Source: Gammaproteobacteria bacterium (GTDB taxonomy: Bacteria; Pseudomonadota; Gammaproteobacteria; Pseudomonadales; UBA7434). From it: a DNA stretch of 8,562 nt. Made by a program: the position numbers and the translations under genes. A model generated the notes under the pieces. The model was given only the letters and a program-made list of their open reading frames with translations. It made no database searches and was not told the DNA's origin. Positions 7,089 through 8,562 of the stretch are shown here, one piece after another. Positions within the stretch are counted from its first letter, which is position 1. The number at the start of each line of letters is the position of its first letter. The DNA lies in NCBI GenBank assembly GCA_024280785.1, contig JAJRPK010000154.1, forward strand, positions 1-8,562. The letters are read 5' to 3'.

Positions 7089-7100
7089 AATCTTAAGATT
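7089..7100 (+). repeat. 12-bp perfect palindrome abutting the Fur box
   Basis: AATCTTAAGATT is its own reverse complement. It ends at 7100, exactly where the AATGATAATCATT palindrome (7101-7113) of the Fur box begins. It may be an extra operator half or a second regulator's site; no regulator is identified. Confidence 0.5.
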
Positions 7101-7117
7101 AATGATAATCATTTGCA
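7098..7117 (+). promoter_or_regulatory. Fur box upstream of the multicopper oxidase
   Basis: TGATAATCATTTGCA (7103-7117) matches the 7-1-7 Fur consensus TGATAATNATTATCA at 12 of 14 fixed positions. The core ATGATAATCAT (7102-7112) equals the centre of the 19-bp E. coli Fur box. It overlaps the predicted -35, the usual place for iron-dependent repression. This suggests that the oxidase gene is switched on when iron is scarce. Confidence 0.65.
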
Positions 7118-7141
7118 TTTACAGCTTGTTATTGCTATGGT
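7113..7141 (+). promoter_or_regulatory. Candidate sigma-70 promoter for the multicopper oxidase
   Basis: TTGCAT (7113-7118) stands 17 bp from TATGGT (7136-7141). The latter carries the extended -10 motif TGC directly before it (7133-7135). Transcription would begin near 7148, giving a leader of about 66 bases. The -35 lies inside the Fur box. TATAGT at 7191-7196 is an alternative -10 but would leave almost no leader. Confidence 0.4.
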
Positions 7142-7213
7142 CGCGCTCATATTTTTAAAAACTACAATCCCTAATGTTTTGCATTTTTTGTATAGTGTAA
7201 GGATATTTATAAT

Positions 7214-8320
7214 ATGTTTTCAGCGTTCCTTGTTAAACGCATGACCTTAATGGCACTAACTTTTCTTGTTTTCGGGTGCAACTCTCCAACATTTAAAGCG
7301 GAAAATTCTGTAACACTTAGCTACTATATAGCTGCCGATGAAGTGCTCTGGGATTACGCACCCTTGGGCCAAAATCAGATTATGGGTCGTGATTTTAATG
7401 AAGACGAAAATGTTTTTGTGGCGGCATCGGCCGATAGAATAGGTAAAGTCTATATTAAATCGGTGTACCGTGAATACACCGATGCAACGTTTAGCACCTT
7501 AAAACCTCGTACCGCTGAATGGGAGCACTTGGGTTATTTGGGGCCGGTAATCAGGGCCGGTGTTGGCGATACGATTAAAGTAGTTTTTAAAAATAATTTA
7601 AGCATTGTCGCGAGCGTTCATCCCCATGGTGTGTTTTATAACAAAGCTTCTGAGGGGGCGAACTATAACGATGGTACATCAGGTGCTGAAAAAAAAGACG
7701 ATATGGTTCGGCCAGGGGCTACTTATGTTTATCAGTGGCAGGTACCAGAGCGTGCTGGGCCAGGGCCGAATGATCCAGACTCCATCATCTGGATGTATCA
7801 CTCGCATGCTAACTCGCCGATGGCGACAAACTCTGGTCTGATAGGCCCTATTATCATTAGTAAAGAGAGCGGCGGTTACTCATCAGCTACCGACCGTGAG
7901 TTTGTCACCTTGTTTACAATAACGGACGAAAACGACAGCTATTATCTAGATAAAAATATTGAAAAGTTCACTCAGGGTGTGGGACTCGCTGATGACGAAG
8001 ACTTTTATGAGAGTAACTTGATGCATGGAATGAACGGATATGTTTACGGCAACCTGCCTGGAATTGTGATGAAAAAAGGTGAGCGGGTACGCTGGTATTT
8101 AATCGGAATGGGCACTGAAGTCGATTTACATACTCCGCACTGGCATGGCCATACAGTACTGCACAATGGGAATCGAGTGGATGTTATGGAGTTAATGCCC
8201 GCTAGTCTTAAAACTGTTGATATGGTGTTAGACAATAGTGGCACATGGCTTTACCACTGCCATGTGAACGACCATATTAAAGCAGGTATGTTGTCATTGT
8301 TTACGGTGCTGCCAGAGTAG
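7214..8320 (+). CDS. Two-domain multicopper oxidase, ceruloplasmin/hephaestin-like, lipoprotein
   Basis: This is a 368-residue protein. The N-terminus (KRM, hydrophobic 11-20, LVFGC) suggests a lipoprotein signal with Cys22; AAGGA at 7199-7203 supports the ATG at 7214. Two cupredoxin domains follow. Domain 1 has HPH (136-138) and HSH (196-198) but no type-1 Cys. Domain 2 has HTPHWHGH (His306, 309, 311) and HCHVNDHIKAGM (His348, Cys349, His350, His354, Met359). This is a full set of type 1, 2 and 3 ligands, with type-1 copper only in domain 2, as in type B two-domain oxidases, which work as trimers. Segments such as LGPVIRAGVGDTIKVVFKNN and QVPERAGPGPNDP strongly recall vertebrate ceruloplasmin/hephaestin. 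It likely oxidises Fe(II), Cu(I) or phenolic substrates with reduction of O2 to water in the periplasm or at the surface. The Fur box favours an iron role, but the substrate is not shown. Confidence 0.92.
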   Translation: MFSAFLVKRMTLMALTFLVFGCNSPTFKAENSVTLSYYIAADEVLWDYAPLGQNQIMGRDFNEDENVFVAASADRIGKVYIKSVYREYTDATFSTLKPRTAEWEHLGYLGPVIRAGVGDTIKVVFKNNLSIVASVHPHGVFYNKASEGANYNDGTSGAEKKDDMVRPGATYVYQWQVPERAGPGPNDPDSIIWMYHSHANSPMATNSGLIGPIIISKESGGYSSATDREFVTLFTITDENDSYYLDKNIEKFTQGVGLADDEDFYESNLMHGMNGYVYGNLPGIVMKKGERVRWYLIGMGTEVDLHTPHWHGHTVLHNGNRVDVMELMPASLKTVDMVLDNSGTWLYHCHVNDHIKAGMLSLFTVLPE

Positions 8321-8358
8321 CTATGTTTACCTGGACGTGCTCTTTCAGAAGAGAGTAT

Positions 8359-8387
8359 TTGCCACCTTATCGAATAGCGTCAATGCT
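8359..8387 (+). promoter_or_regulatory. Weak candidate promoter for the last gene
   Basis: TTGCCA (8359-8364; 5 of 6 to the -35 consensus) is followed after 17 bp by AATGCT (8382-8387; 4 of 6 to the -10). Transcription would begin near 8394, about 32 bases before the start codon. Readthrough from the oxidase gene is equally possible. Confidence 0.25.
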
Positions 8388-8425
8388 GTTGGTGATCATG
8401 CTATCTCCATAGAGGAGTAGAGCAG

Positions 8426-8562
8426 ATGCAGTCTGACAAAAACACCGTGGTTTTTGCAGATTTCGATAGCAGCGAAGAGTTGCCTTTAAACAAATTCAAA
8501 GATATTAGTTTGCCGCCGCTAAAATCAGGTGAACACCCTTTCACCTGCCAAATGCAAATGTA
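8426..8562 (+). CDS. Unrecognised gene, 3' partial
   Basis: Only the first 45 codons are in the window. The ATG at 8426 follows a good Shine-Dalgarno, GAGGAG (8412-8417), at 8-base spacing. The N-terminus is polar and acidic (VVFADFDSSEELPLNKFKDI, then LPPLKSGEHPFTCQMQM) with no signal peptide or membrane segment, so a cytoplasmic protein is likely. I do not recognise the family. It starts 105 bp after the oxidase stop on the same strand. Confidence 0.7.
   Translation, partial: MQSDKNTVVFADFDSSEELPLNKFKDISLPPLKSGEHPFTCQMQM

Larger units (their letters stand above)
6936..7213 (+). other. Non-coding region before the multicopper oxidase gene
   Basis: This 278-bp, AT-rich stretch has no credible gene; a 78-codon frame at 7008-7244 is composed like random AT-rich DNA and runs into the oxidase start. 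A T7 run (6950-6956) follows the TonB-like gene without a convincing stem, and CTCATC/GATGAG (7053-7058 and 7070-7075) could form a weak hairpin. The downstream half carries the Fur box and promoter listed separately. Confidence 0.6.

Noticed and set aside
7008..7244. 78-codon frame upstream of the oxidase
   Set aside because: It is AT-rich with a random-looking hydrophobic product, covers the Fur box and promoter, and overlaps the oxidase start in another frame.
8340..8353. Small hairpin CTCTT/AAGAG after the oxidase gene
   Set aside because: The stem is five mostly AT pairs and no T-run follows, so it is not supported as a terminator.

Overview
The window looks like chromosomal DNA of a Gram-negative, probably marine, gammaproteobacterium. 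Base composition is moderate, coding density is high, and the envelope biology includes lipoproteins, a TonB-like protein and ExbB/ExbD proteins. A Fur box and a CRP-like site of gammaproteobacterial type are present. I would guess something near Cellvibrionales, but the sequence alone does not prove this. All genes are on the + strand.

Positions 2-6935 hold a Tol/Ton-like envelope motor locus of the kind related to the Myxococcus adventurous-gliding (Agl/Agm/Pgl) proteins. In order it encodes a very large TPR protein (5' end outside the window), a small TPR lipoprotein, a small secreted protein of unknown function, an ExbB/TolQ/MotA-type proton-channel subunit, two different ExbD/TolR-type subunits, and a TonB-like protein with an AgmX/PglI-type C-terminal domain. 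The first three genes are packed tightly (2-bp gap, then an ATGA overlap), and so are the last three (two ATGA overlaps). A 329-bp non-coding region with a CRP-like site separates the first trio from exbB. A 99-bp gap with a strong hairpin across the exbB stop separates exbB from the ExbD genes. The parts suggest an inner-membrane proton-driven motor (ExbB plus two ExbDs), a periplasm-spanning transducer, and periplasmic or outer-membrane TPR scaffolds. The substrate or output is unknown. The first ExbD has Asn where the family's proton-carrying Asp belongs, while the second keeps the Asp.

Positions 6936-7213 are non-coding and hold a good Fur box next to a 12-bp perfect palindrome, overlapping a plausible promoter. 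The gene that follows (7214-8320) encodes a two-domain multicopper oxidase lipoprotein. It has a complete set of copper ligands and resembles one A-domain pair of ceruloplasmin/hephaestin. It is probably an iron-regulated metal oxidase and appears independent of the motor locus. The window ends in the first 45 codons of an unrecognised gene starting at 8426.
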